64,000 bases of DNA from Flavobacterium urocaniciphilum (lineage in GTDB: Bacteria > Bacteroidota > Bacteroidia > Flavobacteriales > Flavobacteriaceae), in NCBI RefSeq assembly GCF_900110615.1, contig NZ_FOEI01000002.1:527859-591858 (forward strand), given 5' to 3'. The position numbers were made by a program, and so were the translations under genes. Under the pieces are notes generated by a model. The model saw only the letters and a program-made list of their open reading frames with translations, made no database searches and was not told where the DNA came from. Below, piece after piece: positions 15,875 through 24,210 of the stretch. How positions within the stretch are numbered: position 1 is the stretch's first letter; each line of letters starts with the position of its first letter.

Positions 15875-17179
15875 ATGGCAAGATTTGAATTAAAACTTCC
15901 AAAAATGGGAGAAAGTGTTGCGGAAGCAACCATTACAAATTGGTTAAAAAAAGTTGGAGAAACTATTGAAATGGATGAAGCAGTTTTAGAAATTGCAACA
16001 GACAAGGTTGATAGTGAAGTGCCATCAGAAGTTTCTGGAACTTTAGTTGAGATTTTGTTTAATGTTGATGATGTTGTTCAAGTTGGACAAACAATTGCAA
16101 TCATTGAAACAGAAGGTGGTGCAGTAGAAGCAGCTCCAGCGGCTGCAAAAGTTGAAACTCCAGCTGTTGCTGAGGTAGCAAAAGCGGTTGAGGTAGCTAA
16201 AGAAGCAGTTGCAGCTCCAGACTTTTCAACTTCAGAAAAATTCTTTTCTCCATTAGTGAAAAACATCGCTAAAGAAGAAGGAATTTCATTAGCTGAATTA
16301 GAATCAATTGCGGGTTCTGGTAAAGACGGTCGTGTTAATAAAGAAGATATTTTAAAATATATTGAAACTAGAAAATCAGGTGCTGTTGTAAGTACACCAC
16401 AACCTGTTGCTGCTCAACCAGTAGCTTCAACTCCAGTTGAAACTCCAAAAGTAGCTCCATCTTTAAATGGTGGTGACGAAATGGTTGAAATGGACAGAAT
16501 GCGTAAGCTGATTTCTAAATACATGGTAGAATCGGTTCAAACTTCGGCTCACGTTCAGTCGTTTATTGAAGTAGACGTTACTAACATTGTAAAATGGAGA
16601 GATAAAGTTAAAAATGTATTCGAGAAGAGAGAAGGTGAAAAATTAACGTTCACACCAATCTTCATGGAAGCAGTTGCTAAAGCATTGAAAGATTTCCCAG
16701 GAATGAATATTTCGGTTGAAGGTGATTTCATCATCAAACGTAAAAACATTAATTTAGGAATGGCTGCAGCTTTACCAAACGGAAACTTAATTGTTCCAGT
16801 AATTAAAAATGCGGATCAATTAAACTTAGTAGGAATGGCTAAAGCAGTAAACGATTTAGGTAATCGTGCTAAAGCTGGAAAATTAAAACCAGACGATACT
16901 CAAGGTGGTACTTATACTGTTACAAACGTTGGTACTTTTGGTTCAGTTTTCGGAACGCCAATTATCAACCAACCACAAGTAGGTATTTTAGCTTTAGGAG
17001 CTATTAGAAAAGTACCTGCGGTTATCGAAACTCCAGAAGGTGACTTCATCGGAATCCGTCAGAAAATGTTCTTATCTCACTCTTACGATCACAGAGTTGT
17101 AGATGGAGCTTTAGGTGGAAGTTTCGTTAAACGAGTGGCAGATTATTTAGAAGCTTGGGATATTAATAGAGATATCTAA
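15875..17179 (+). CDS. Lipoyl-dependent 2-oxo acid dehydrogenase E2 acyltransferase
   Basis: Core acyltransferase of a 2-oxo acid dehydrogenase complex, 434 residues. One N-terminal lipoyl domain carries the lipoylated lysine in ATDKVDSE (Lys44). An Ala/Val-rich flexible linker follows (about 85-118), then a peripheral subunit-binding domain (FFSPLVKNIAKEEGISLAEL, about 122-160), a second linker, and the catalytic domain ending in SYDHRVVDGA with His406 and Asp410. The substrate (pyruvate, 2-oxoglutarate or branched-chain 2-oxo acid) cannot be settled from this gene alone. The single lipoyl domain suggests a branched-chain or 2-oxoglutarate type. E1 and E3 genes are not adjacent. A terminator follows at 17201-17231. 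Confidence 0.92.
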   Translation: MARFELKLPKMGESVAEATITNWLKKVGETIEMDEAVLEIATDKVDSEVPSEVSGTLVEILFNVDDVVQVGQTIAIIETEGGAVEAAPAAAKVETPAVAEVAKAVEVAKEAVAAPDFSTSEKFFSPLVKNIAKEEGISLAELESIAGSGKDGRVNKEDILKYIETRKSGAVVSTPQPVAAQPVASTPVETPKVAPSLNGGDEMVEMDRMRKLISKYMVESVQTSAHVQSFIEVDVTNIVKWRDKVKNVFEKREGEKLTFTPIFMEAVAKALKDFPGMNISVEGDFIIKRKNINLGMAAALPNGNLIVPVIKNADQLNLVGMAKAVNDLGNRAKAGKLKPDDTQGGTYTVTNVGTFGSVFGTPIINQPQVGILALGAIRKVPAVIETPEGDFIGIRQKMFLSHSYDHRVVDGALGGSFVKRVADYLEAWDINRDI

Positions 17180-17200
17180 TATTCAAAAACATAAATATTT

Positions 17201-17231
17201 AAAATGCTTGGTATAAATTATCAAGCATTTT
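17201..17231 (+). terminator. Terminator after the E2 gene
   Basis: AAAATGCTTG (17201-17210) and CAAGCATTTT (17222-17231) form a 10-bp stem, followed by T-rich sequence. Confidence 0.8.
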
Positions 17232-17319
17232 TTTATACAATAAAATTTGTTAATTTTAGTTAATATATTTGGTACGCTATTTGATATTCTTCAAGTAATC
17301 AATTAACTAGTAAAAAATT

Positions 17320-18285
17320 ATGAAAAAAATAATCTATTTCGCAAGTGCATTAGCTTTGTTTAGTTGCAAGGATGCTATCAAAACAGAAGCTAAAAATGAT
17401 TTTTTAATTGCTGAGAATATCAAATTTGATGAACCAACAATTAATTCGAATTTAACAATTACGGCAAAAGCCGATTTGTTAGGGTATTGGGTTGGTGAAT
17501 TTATTGATGATTCTGATTATGATGTGAATGAAGATGAAGAAATTAATGAAGATTTTTACGGAATTGATTATGAGTACAGAAAAAAAATTACTTTTTCTAT
17601 TGATAAAATCAAAGGAGATGAAATCACTGGACATTCTGTTGTAAGTGGAAATATTCAAAAATTTAAAGGAAAACTTTCTGAAACACCTTATGAATTCAGT
17701 ATTAATGTAAAAGAGCCAGGTAATGAAAAATCAGATGGTCAATTTGCATTAACTATTAAAAAACAGGATACTCTTTTAAATGGAAAATGGGAAGCATTTA
17801 AAAAGGATCAAATTAAAGTCAATAAAAGAAAATTGAGTTTAAAGAAACGTATTTTCGAATATGATCCGAATGCAAAAATTGAGGATAGATATGTTGATTT
17901 TCATAAATCAACCATTAAAAAAGTAGAATACGACTCTGAAGATAGTGTTGGTAATCCAATTAAAGAATCGTATGATGACGAACAATTTTATACCACTACC
18001 GATACCATTTATCATATTAATCCGTCTACAGAAATTCTTAAAAAAGAATTGGTGGAAAACTTATCTAAAGGAGATGTGTTTGTCTTAAGAAATTTAATTT
18101 TCGCTCGTCATGGATTTGCTTTTAGAGATCAAACATTACGTAGTTTTTTTGATTATCATTCTTGGTACATGCCTGTTTATTCTGATGTAACAAAAGATTT
18201 AACCTATATTGAAAAGAAAAATATTGCGTTATTATTACGTTACGAACAAAATGCAAAAGAATATTACGATCATTTCGGTAGATAA
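17320..18285 (+). CDS. Lipoprotein with C-terminal YARHG domain
   Basis: A 321-residue protein. The N-terminus ends in a lipobox (ALFSC, Cys16), indicating a lipid-anchored envelope protein. The middle (about 45-200) is a beta-rich, charged region of unknown fold that mentions a lipocalin-like pattern (LLGYWVGEF and GHSVVSGNIQKFKGKL). Residues 245-315 match the YARHG domain, with LRNLIFARHGFAFRDQTLR, WYMPVYSDV and a final LLLRYEQN. YARHG is an extracellular domain of unknown function found in Bacteroidota and Firmicutes. Its stop codon overlaps the next ATG (TAATG), so the following DUF2306 gene is translationally coupled. Confidence 0.8.
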   Translation: MKKIIYFASALALFSCKDAIKTEAKNDFLIAENIKFDEPTINSNLTITAKADLLGYWVGEFIDDSDYDVNEDEEINEDFYGIDYEYRKKITFSIDKIKGDEITGHSVVSGNIQKFKGKLSETPYEFSINVKEPGNEKSDGQFALTIKKQDTLLNGKWEAFKKDQIKVNKRKLSLKKRIFEYDPNAKIEDRYVDFHKSTIKKVEYDSEDSVGNPIKESYDDEQFYTTTDTIYHINPSTEILKKELVENLSKGDVFVLRNLIFARHGFAFRDQTLRSFFDYHSWYMPVYSDVTKDLTYIEKKNIALLLRYEQNAKEYYDHFGR

Positions 18286-18929
18286 TGTTTGCTAAATCTT
18301 TAAAATATATAATCTGGGGAAGTTATTTTTACTTCTCCTTTTTATTGTTATTAATTACCCTTCAGTATATTCCATATAATACAGATGTGGCTTTTCTTCG
18401 TATCAAACAAGATGAAATTGCATTAGATTATTATAAAGTAGCTTTCTTTACGCATGTGTATACGAGTATTTTCTTAATGATTTTAGGGTTTTTGCAATTC
18501 TCTAAAACCATCAAAAGAAAATTTATTAAAATACATCGATGGTCGGGAAGGGCATATGCAATAATCATATTGTTTCTTTCTGGTCCAAGTGGATTAATAA
18601 TGTCGTATCATGCAAATGGTGGAATGATTTCTCAAGTATCATTTGTGCTATTATCCATTTTATGGATGAGTTTTACTTTTATGTCGGTATATTATGTTTT
18701 GAAAAAAGACATCAAAAATCATAACAAATTCGCTATAAGAAGTTTTGCTTTAACACTTTCTGCAATCTCTTTGCGATTGTTTAAATACATAATTGTATTT
18801 TTGTTCCATCCTTTACCAATGGACGTTTATCGAATTGTTGCTTGGTTGGGTTGGACTTTTAATCTACTAATTGCTGAAATAATTATCATTTATTTCTTGC
18901 AACGAAAAATTAAATCAGTAAAAAGTTAA
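18285..18929 (+). CDS. DUF2306 integral membrane protein
   Basis: A 214-residue protein with about six hydrophobic membrane segments and the conserved features of DUF2306 proteins: FLQFSKTIKRKFIKIHRWSGRAY after the second segment and HNKFAIRSFALTLSAISLRL towards the end. The conserved histidines in KIHRWSG and KDIKNHNKF would face the membrane boundary and could bind haem or metal, which is inference. It overlaps the YARHG lipoprotein by one base (TAATG) and is probably made with it. No function is established for the family. Confidence 0.78.
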   Translation: MFAKSLKYIIWGSYFYFSFLLLLITLQYIPYNTDVAFLRIKQDEIALDYYKVAFFTHVYTSIFLMILGFLQFSKTIKRKFIKIHRWSGRAYAIIILFLSGPSGLIMSYHANGGMISQVSFVLLSILWMSFTFMSVYYVLKKDIKNHNKFAIRSFALTLSAISLRLFKYIIVFLFHPLPMDVYRIVAWLGWTFNLLIAEIIIIYFLQRKIKSVKS

Positions 18930-19044
18930 AATAATTTATTTTCTAATTATTTGATTATCAATTTTTATTGATTTAAAATTAAAAGTTTCAGGTTTAAAAA
19001 TTGTTATTAATATCACAGAAATAGTAATTTTTGTTACAAAATTA

Positions 19045-19052
19045 TATCTTTG
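19045..19052 (+). promoter_or_regulatory. -7 box TATCTTTG before the exonuclease gene
   Basis: Perfect TAnnTTTG match, 17 nt before the ATG at 19070. Its position inside a possible longer reading frame beginning at a TTG (19031) argues for the ATG as the true start. Confidence 0.5.
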
Positions 19053-19069
19053 TGAGCCAAAATGTTAAA

Positions 19070-19843
19070 ATGGAACTGAAGTTAACAAGACCAATTTGTT
19101 TTTTCGATTTAGAAACGACAGGAATTGATGTAGGTAAAGACAGAATTGTTGAAATTTCTGTACTAAAAGTATTTCCAAATGGAAATAAAGAAAGTAAAAC
19201 ATGGTTGGTAAATCCAACGATTCCAATTCCACCGCAATCTACAGCGATTCATGGTATTTCTAATGAGAAAGTAGCTAACGAACCTACTTTTGCCGAATTA
19301 GCACCACAAGTTTTTGCAATGATAAAAGATGCAGATTTAGCAGGTTATAACTCTGATAGATTTGATATTCCATTATTGGCTGAAGAAATGTTACGCGCAG
19401 GTGTCGATTTTGATATGAAAAACAGAGTATCAATTGATGTGCAAACTATTTTTCATAAAAAAGAAGAAAGAACTTTAAGTGCAGCATTGAAATTTTATTG
19501 TGGTCAAAGTCTGGAAAATGCGCATAGTGCAGAAGCAGATACAATGGCAACTTATGAAATTATGAAAGCGCAATTAGATCGATATGAAGATTTAGAAAAT
19601 GATATGAAAAAGCTTTCTGAATTTACAACTCGTAAAAAAGCGGTCGATTTTGCTGGTTTTGTGGCTTTAAATGATAAAGGTCAAGAGATGTTTACTTTTG
19701 GTAAATATAAAAATCAATTGGTTGATGATGTTTTTGAAAAAGATCCTGGATATTACGGTTGGATTCAAAATGCGGATTTTCCTTTATATACTAAAAAGGT
19801 TTTAACGGCTATTAAATTAAAAAAATTAAATACAAAATTATAA
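19070..19843 (+). CDS. DnaQ-like 3'-5' exonuclease
   Basis: A 257-residue protein from the ATG at 19070. The first 175 residues form a DEDDh exonuclease: Exo I motif FFDLETTGID, Exo II GYNSDRFDIPLLAEE, and Exo III HSAEADTMATYEI with the catalytic His and Asp. The remaining 80 residues, including FTFGKYKNQLVDDVFEKDPGYYGWIQ, are a short C-terminal domain seen in Bacteroidota exonucleases of the polymerase III epsilon type. It degrades single-stranded DNA or RNA from the 3' end; whether it proofreads the replicative polymerase or acts in RNA turnover is open. One base separates it from the following FAH gene, so the two are probably cotranscribed. Confidence 0.88.
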   Translation: MELKLTRPICFFDLETTGIDVGKDRIVEISVLKVFPNGNKESKTWLVNPTIPIPPQSTAIHGISNEKVANEPTFAELAPQVFAMIKDADLAGYNSDRFDIPLLAEEMLRAGVDFDMKNRVSIDVQTIFHKKEERTLSAALKFYCGQSLENAHSAEADTMATYEIMKAQLDRYEDLENDMKKLSEFTTRKKAVDFAGFVALNDKGQEMFTFGKYKNQLVDDVFEKDPGYYGWIQNADFPLYTKKVLTAIKLKKLNTKL

Positions 19844-19844
19844 T

Positions 19845-20456
19845 ATGAAAATTATCTGTATCGGTAGAAATTATGCAGACCATATTGCAGAATTGGAAAA
19901 TGAACGTCCATCAGAACCGGTAATTTTTTTGAAACCAGATACGGCAATTTTGCCAAAACAAACACCATTTACTATTCCTGAATTTAGTAATGATGTTCAA
20001 CATGAAGTTGAGGTTTTAGTAAAAATTTGTAAAGTTGGTAAGTATGTTAGTCCAAAATTCGCACATAAATATTATGATGAAATTGGATTGGGTATTGATT
20101 TTACGGCTCGCGATTTACAAACTACTTTAAAAGAAAAAGGTTTGCCTTGGGAAAAAGCAAAGGCTTTTGACCATTCAGCGATTATTGGTGACTTTTTACC
20201 GAAAAAAAATTATTCTTCTTTGGAAAACATTAATTTTGAATTGCGAAAAAATAATATAGTAGCTCAAAAAGGTAATACTTCCCTAATGTTGTGGAAAATA
20301 GATGAATTAGTATCTTATGTTTCACAATATTTTACTCTTAAAAAAGGTGATATTATCTTTACAGGAACACCTCAAGGTGTAGCATCTGTTAAAGAAAATG
20401 ATGTTTTAGAAGGATATTTAGAAGGAAAACAAGTTTTTAAAATTCAAGTAAAATAG
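19845..20456 (+). CDS. Fumarylacetoacetate hydrolase family protein
   Basis: A 203-residue protein of the FAH superfamily: start IICIGRNYADHIAEL, metal-ligand glutamates in HEVEVLVKI, an Asp in GIDFTARDLQ, the catalytic-type lysine segment KAKAFDHSAIIG, and the end GDIIFTGTPQGVA. The family includes acylpyruvases, oxaloacetate tautomerases/decarboxylases and related metal-dependent enzymes. The short, single-domain form resembles YcgM-type acylpyruvate hydrolases. The substrate is uncertain. It is tightly packed between the exonuclease gene (1 bp) and the Hpt gene (0 bp), so the three probably form one transcript. Confidence 0.88.
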   Translation: MKIICIGRNYADHIAELENERPSEPVIFLKPDTAILPKQTPFTIPEFSNDVQHEVEVLVKICKVGKYVSPKFAHKYYDEIGLGIDFTARDLQTTLKEKGLPWEKAKAFDHSAIIGDFLPKKNYSSLENINFELRKNNIVAQKGNTSLMLWKIDELVSYVSQYFTLKKGDIIFTGTPQGVASVKENDVLEGYLEGKQVFKIQVK

Positions 20457-20801
20457 ATGGCATTACAATACAATTTATCAAAGGTTTATGAGATTTCTGA
20501 AAACGATAATGATTTCGCTTTACAGATAGTTTCTTTGTTTTTAGAAGAAGTTCCTGTGGAAATTAAATCGATGAAAGACGCTATTGAATTGAAAGATTAT
20601 ACAAGAGCGTATGCTTCTGCACATAAAATTAAACCAACATTAGATTTATTAGGTATGGATATGGCTTATGATGACAATATGTTGGTTATGACTTGGACAA
20701 AGCAAGAAGGGAAGCGCAAAGAAATTAAAGACGTTTTCAAATCTTTACGAAATAGAGTAGAGGAAGCTGTTGTAGAAATCAAAAAAGATTTTAATTTATA
20801 A
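20457..20801 (+). CDS. Stand-alone Hpt (histidine phosphotransfer) domain protein
   Basis: A 114-residue helical protein with the Hpt-domain pattern: VSLFLEEVPVEIKSMKDAIELKDYTRAYASAHKIKPTLDLLGM. The phospho-accepting His is His56 in AHKIKP, where the common form is AHxLKG. It should relay a phosphoryl group between a hybrid sensor kinase and a response regulator, neither of which is encoded nearby. It starts immediately after the FAH-family stop codon. Translation coupling is likely, but a functional link between FAH enzyme and Hpt is not evident. Function is inferred from the fold; the replaced glycine after the His is unusual. Confidence 0.75.
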   Translation: MALQYNLSKVYEISENDNDFALQIVSLFLEEVPVEIKSMKDAIELKDYTRAYASAHKIKPTLDLLGMDMAYDDNMLVMTWTKQEGKRKEIKDVFKSLRNRVEEAVVEIKKDFNL

Positions 20802-20826
20802 TAAACACAAAATAAATACTTACTTT

Positions 20827-20846
20827 AACCACGCTTTGGCGTGGTT
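20827..20846 (+). terminator. Terminator after the Hpt gene
   Basis: Perfect 8-bp GC-containing stem AACCACGC/GCGTGGTT with a TTTG loop, followed by TTCTTATTTTT. It separates the exonuclease-FAH-Hpt group from cinA. Confidence 0.8.
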
Positions 20847-20875
20847 TTCTTATTTTTACACAAATAATAAACACA

Positions 20876-22123
20876 ATGAAAGCAGCAGTAGTAACTATTG
20901 GAGATGAAATTTTAATCGGACAAATTGTTGATACAAATTCATCTTATATTTCAAAAGCTCTAGATAAAATTGGAATCGCAACTCATGAAATGTTGTCAAT
21001 TTCCGATGATAAAACTCATATATTAAATACATTAGCCAAACTTCAAAATAATTTTGACGTTGTTGTTATTACTGGCGGTTTAGGTCCAACTAAAGATGAT
21101 ATTACTAAAAAAACATTTTGTGAATATTTCAGTGATGAATTAATTCAAAATGATTCAGTGTTGAGTCATGTTAAAGAAATGATAGAAGGATTTTACAAAC
21201 GCCCAATTACTCAAGTAAATATTGAACAAGCTTTGGTTCCTTCAAAAGCAAAAGTGCTATTTAATAAAGTGGGAACTGCTCCTGGAATGTTAATGGAGCA
21301 AGAAAATACCGTTTTTATTTCACTTCCTGGTGTGCCCTTTGAAATGAAATATTTAGTTGATAACGAAGTAGTTCCTTTTTTAATTGAAAAATATGATCGA
21401 CCATTTATTGTGCATAAAACATTAATGACGTATGGTCGAGGAGAAAGTTTAATTGCTGAGCAAATTGAAAATTGGGAATTAAATTTACCAAGTTTTATAA
21501 AATTAGCATATTTACCAAGTCCGGGTAAAGTTAGATTACGTTTAACGGCTAGAGGTGAAAATGAACAAGCTCTAAACGAAGCAATATTAAATGAAGTAGA
21601 AAAATTAAAACCCATAATTGGAGAAATAATTGTCGGATTTGATGAAGATGAATCAATTGAAGTGGTAATTGGTAGAAAATTAGCAGAAAAAGGCTTAACT
21701 TTGTCCACTGCAGAAAGTTGTACAGGTGGTAAAATAGCACAGCAAATTACTTCTGTATCTGGCGCTTCAAGATATTTTAACGGAAGTATTGTGGCTTATT
21801 CAAACGAAGTCAAATGTGAAGTGCTTAAAGTAGATAAAAATACAATTGATACTTTTTCTGTAGTAAGTGCTGAAGTAGCTAAAGAAATGGCAGAAAATTG
21901 TAAAAGTATTTTTAAAACAGATTTTGCAATTGCTACAACTGGAAATGCAGGTCCAACAAAAGGAAACAGTGATGCTGAAATCGGAACGGTTTTTATTGCT
22001 TTAGCCACATCGAATACTGTTTTTGTTGAAGAATTTAATTTTGGTCAACCTCGTGAAAAGGTTATAGATAGGGCGGTTGGCAAAGCATTTGAAATGCTAA
22101 ATGAAATAATTTTAAAAAACTAA
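20876..22123 (+). CDS. cinA: CinA family protein (NMN deamidase / MoCF-like)
   Basis: A 415-residue two-domain protein. The N-terminal half is a molybdopterin-binding-like (COG1058) domain with [32 protein letters not shown] and [11 protein letters not shown]. The C-terminal domain (about 255-415) is the CinA/PncC amidohydrolase: [14 protein letters not shown] with the catalytic Ser/Lys region, [21 protein letters not shown], and [14 protein letters not shown]. The C-terminal domain hydrolyses NMN in pyridine-nucleotide recycling; the N-terminal domain may act as an ADP-ribose pyrophosphatase. The length is that of the full fusion. Monocistronic, preceded by a terminator and followed by the rpmB promoter. 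Confidence 0.93.
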   Translation: MKAAVVTIGDEILIGQIVDTNSSYISKALDKIGIATHEMLSISDDKTHILNTLAKLQNNFDVVVITGGLGPTKDDITKKTFCEYFSDELIQNDSVLSHVKEMIEGFYKRPITQVNIEQALVPSKAKVLFNKVGTAPGMLMEQENTVFISLPGVPFEMKYLVDNEVVPFLIEKYDRPFIVHKTLMTYGRGESLIAEQIENWELNLPSFIKLAYLPSPGKVRLRLTARGENEQALNEAILNEVEKLKPIIGEIIVGFDEDESIEVVIGRKLAEKGLTLSTAESCTGGKIAQQITSVSGASRYFNGSIVAYSNEVKCEVLKVDKNTIDTFSVVSAEVAKEMAENCKSIFKTDFAIATTGNAGPTKGNSDAEIGTVFIALATSNTVFVEEFNFGQPREKVIDRAVGKAFEMLNEIILKN

Positions 22124-22133
22124 TAAAAAATAG

Positions 22134-22164
22134 TTGCATAGTAAAGTAAAAATTCTTTTCTTTG
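22134..22164 (+). promoter_or_regulatory. Promoter of rpmB-rpmG-DUF4295
   Basis: TTG (22134-22136), 20-nt spacer, then TTTCTTTG (22157-22164), matching seven of eight bases of TAnnTTTG at the consensus distance. It gives a leader of roughly 35 nt before the rpmB ATG at 22203. Confidence 0.7.
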
Positions 22165-22202
22165 CACCCTTATTTAGAATAACGATATAAAAGTTTAGAA
22201 TA

Positions 22203-22439
22203 ATGTCAAGAGTTTGTGAACTAACAGGAAAAAGAGCAATGGTTGGAAACAACGTTTCTCATGCTATGAATAAAACAAAGAGAAAATTCTCTGTTAACTT
22301 AGTAAAAAAGCGTTTTTACATTGCTGAAGAAGATAGATGGGTAACATTAAAAATTTCTACAGCTGCTTTAAAAACAATTAACAAAAATGGTATTGCTGCG
22401 GTTTTGAAAAAAGCAAAAGCAGACGGATTTGTAAAATAA
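22203..22439 (+). CDS. rpmB: 50S ribosomal protein bL28
   Basis: A 78-residue basic protein starting SRVCELTGKRAMVGNNVSHA, with the typical NKTKRKFSVNLVKKRFY core and a C-terminal STAALKTINKNGI. It is a structural component of the large subunit near the L1 stalk base. First gene of an operon with rpmG and the DUF4295 gene, driven by the promoter at 22134-22164. No Shine-Dalgarno sequence precedes the start, as usual in Bacteroidota. Confidence 0.98.
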   Translation: MSRVCELTGKRAMVGNNVSHAMNKTKRKFSVNLVKKRFYIAEEDRWVTLKISTAALKTINKNGIAAVLKKAKADGFVK

Positions 22440-22468
22440 TCTGTTAATCATTTAAAATATATATCAAA

Positions 22469-22651
22469 ATGGCAAAAAAAGGTAATAGAATTCAGGTTAT
22501 TTTAGAGTGCACTGAGCACAAGGAGTCTGGTATGCCAGGAACTTCTCGTTATATCACGACTAAAAACAAAAAAAACACACCAGATAGAATGGAAATCAAA
22601 AAATTCAATCCTATCTTGAAAAGAGTAACTGTTCACAAAGAAATTAAATAA
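22469..22651 (+). CDS. rpmG: 50S ribosomal protein bL33
   Basis: A 60-residue protein with [32 protein letters not shown] and the ending [17 protein letters not shown]. Only one cysteine is present, so this is the zinc-independent (C-minus) form of L33. It binds near the E site of the large subunit. Second gene of the operon, 29 bp after rpmB and 8 bp before the DUF4295 gene. Confidence 0.97.
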   Translation: MAKKGNRIQVILECTEHKESGMPGTSRYITTKNKKNTPDRMEIKKFNPILKRVTVHKEIK

Positions 22652-22659
22652 TATAAGTC

Positions 22660-22812
22660 ATGGCAAAGAAAACCGTAGCAACTTTACAAACAGCTTCTAA
22701 AAGATTGACTAAAGCAATCAAGATGGTTAAGTCGCCTAAGACTGGTGCTTATACATTCGTTGAGTCAGTAATGGCTCCTGAAGAAGTTGATGAGTTCTTA
22801 AAAAAGAAATAA
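22660..22812 (+). CDS. DUF4295 small basic protein of the ribosomal operon
   Basis: A 50-residue protein beginning MAKKTVATLQTASKRLTKAI, rich in lysine, with YTFVESVMAPEEVDEFLKKK at the end. It is a Bacteroidota-specific family (DUF4295) that regularly follows rpmG; the 8-bp gap here shows the same operon. Basic charge, size and location suggest a ribosome-associated protein. I recall that Bacteroidota-specific ribosomal proteins were described in the Flavobacterium ribosome structure, but I cannot confirm that this family is one of them. A terminator lies 22 bp downstream. Confidence 0.9.
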   Translation: MAKKTVATLQTASKRLTKAIKMVKSPKTGAYTFVESVMAPEEVDEFLKKK

Positions 22813-22834
22813 TCTATTCTTATATAGATACTAA

Positions 22835-22864
22835 AAAAGCTATTTTCATTTGAAAGTAGCTTTT
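22835..22864 (+). terminator. Terminator of the rpmB operon
   Basis: Thirteen-base arms (22835-22847 and 22852-22864, core AAAAGCTA/TAGCTTTT) with one wobble pair and a 4-nt loop, followed by T-run. The loop and right arm contain the TTG of the ftsY promoter. Confidence 0.85.
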
Positions 22865-22879
22865 TTTATTTTACTTTTG
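22850..22879 (+). promoter_or_regulatory. Promoter of ftsY, overlapping the upstream terminator
   Basis: TTG (22850-22852), exactly 19 nt, then TACTTTTG (22872-22879), a perfect Bacteroidota promoter. Its -33 element lies at the loop of the terminator hairpin of the rpmB operon. The leader before the ATG at 22921 is about 35 nt. Confidence 0.7.
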
Positions 22880-22920
22880 CTTCAATTAATATAAAAATCA
22901 TTTAATTAGTAAATTATAAA

Positions 22921-23901
22921 ATGAGTTTTTTCAAAAAAATATTTTCTTCTGAAAAAAAGGAACCTGTAATTGGTGAACAAGCCAAACAAAATTTAGACAA
23001 AGGTTTAGAGAAAACTAAAACTTCTTTCTTTTCTAAATTAACTAAAGCGGTTGCAGGTAAATCAAAAGTTGATGATGAAGTTTTAGATAACTTAGAAGAA
23101 GTGCTTATTTCTTCTGATGTAGGTGTTAATACTACTTTAAAAGTTATCGAAAGAATAGAGAAAAGAGTAGCTCAAGATAAATATTTGGGTACAGATGAAC
23201 TAAACTTGATTTTAAGAGAAGAAATTGGTTCGCTTTTATCGGAAACAAATACTGCAAATGATTCTGAATTCATTATTCCAACCAATACAAAACCATATGT
23301 AATAATGGTTGTTGGTGTAAATGGAGTAGGAAAAACAACAACTATAGGGAAATTAGCTTTTCAATTTAAAAAAGCGGGTTATAATGTGGTTTTAGGTGCT
23401 GCCGATACTTTTAGAGCAGCCGCTATTGATCAATTGCAAATTTGGGCAGATAGAGTAGGTGTGCCAATCGTTAAGCAACAAATGGGTAGTGATCCTGCTT
23501 CTGTAGCTTTTGATACGTTACAGTCTGCTGTAGCACAAAATGCAGATGTTGTTATTATTGATACCGCAGGTCGTTTACATAACAAAATTGGTTTGATGAA
23601 CGAATTGTCTAAAGTTAAGAAAGTAATGCAAAAAGTGGTTGAACATGCACCATCTGATGTATTATTAGTATTAGATGGTTCTACAGGGCAAAATGCTTTC
23701 GAACAAGCCAAACAATTTACTGCTGCAACTGAAGTTTCTTGTTTAGCGGTTACAAAATTAGACGGAACTGCTAAAGGTGGAGTTGTAATAGGAATTTCAG
23801 ATCAGTTTCAAATACCTGTTAAATACATTGGAGTTGGAGAAGGTATTGAAGATTTACAAGTGTTTAATAAAACAGAATTTGTTGATTCATTCTTTAATTA
23901 A
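22921..23901 (+). CDS. ftsY: Signal recognition particle receptor FtsY
   Basis: Docks SRP-bound ribosomes at the inner membrane. The 326-residue protein has a short, lysine-rich N-terminal region instead of the long acidic A domain of enterobacteria, followed by the NG GTPase domain: G1 GVNGVGKTTTIGKLA, G2/insertion DTFRAAAIDQL, G3 DTAGRLHNK, G4 TKLDGTAKGG, and closing GVGEGIEDL. The length is normal for Bacteroidota. It has its own promoter nested in the preceding terminator. A small membrane protein gene follows 12 bp later on the same strand. Confidence 0.97.
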   Translation: MSFFKKIFSSEKKEPVIGEQAKQNLDKGLEKTKTSFFSKLTKAVAGKSKVDDEVLDNLEEVLISSDVGVNTTLKVIERIEKRVAQDKYLGTDELNLILREEIGSLLSETNTANDSEFIIPTNTKPYVIMVVGVNGVGKTTTIGKLAFQFKKAGYNVVLGAADTFRAAAIDQLQIWADRVGVPIVKQQMGSDPASVAFDTLQSAVAQNADVVIIDTAGRLHNKIGLMNELSKVKKVMQKVVEHAPSDVLLVLDGSTGQNAFEQAKQFTAATEVSCLAVTKLDGTAKGGVVIGISDQFQIPVKYIGVGEGIEDLQVFNKTEFVDSFFN

Positions 23902-23913
23902 TTATTAGAATAT

Positions 23914-24126
23914 ATGTTGGATTTTTTCAAAAATATGACCAATTCGAAGTTATTGGTTATTGCAATAATAGCAGCTTTTTTAGCGATGCCTTTCGATTTA
24001 AAGTTTTTAAGTTTTATGAAAAGTGAAAATGTATTTATGGGGTTACGCTTACTTTCGTTTATACTTTTTATGTACGTTGCGATTAAAGTCATCAATAATA
24101 AAACAAAGCCAAAATCTAAGAAATAA
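23914..24126 (+). CDS. Small two-helix membrane protein, unknown function
   Basis: A 70-residue protein with two hydrophobic segments (about 11-28 and 42-60) and a strongly basic tail (INNKTKPKSKK). It lies only 12 bp after ftsY in the same direction, so it is probably cotranscribed. I do not recognise a family. The codon use and a downstream terminator support a real gene. A role linked to membrane insertion is only suggested by position. Confidence 0.6.
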   Translation: MLDFFKNMTNSKLLVIAIIAAFLAMPFDLKFLSFMKSENVFMGLRLLSFILFMYVAIKVINNKTKPKSKK

Positions 24127-24146
24127 ACTTTTAAATTATAATATCT

Positions 24147-24172
24147 AAATCCTCAATATGCATTGGGGATTT
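24147..24172 (+). terminator. Terminator after the small membrane protein gene
   Basis: AAATCCTCAAT (24147-24157) pairs with ATTGGGGATTT (24162-24172) with one wobble, followed by TTTTT. Confidence 0.75.
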
Positions 24173-24210
24173 TTTTATAAATTTATATTACTGAATTTCA
24201 ATAGTTTATT

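Noticed and set aside
21211..21708. 165-codon open frame opposite cinA
   Set aside because: Antisense to a complete CinA gene; explained by codon bias in AT-rich DNA.
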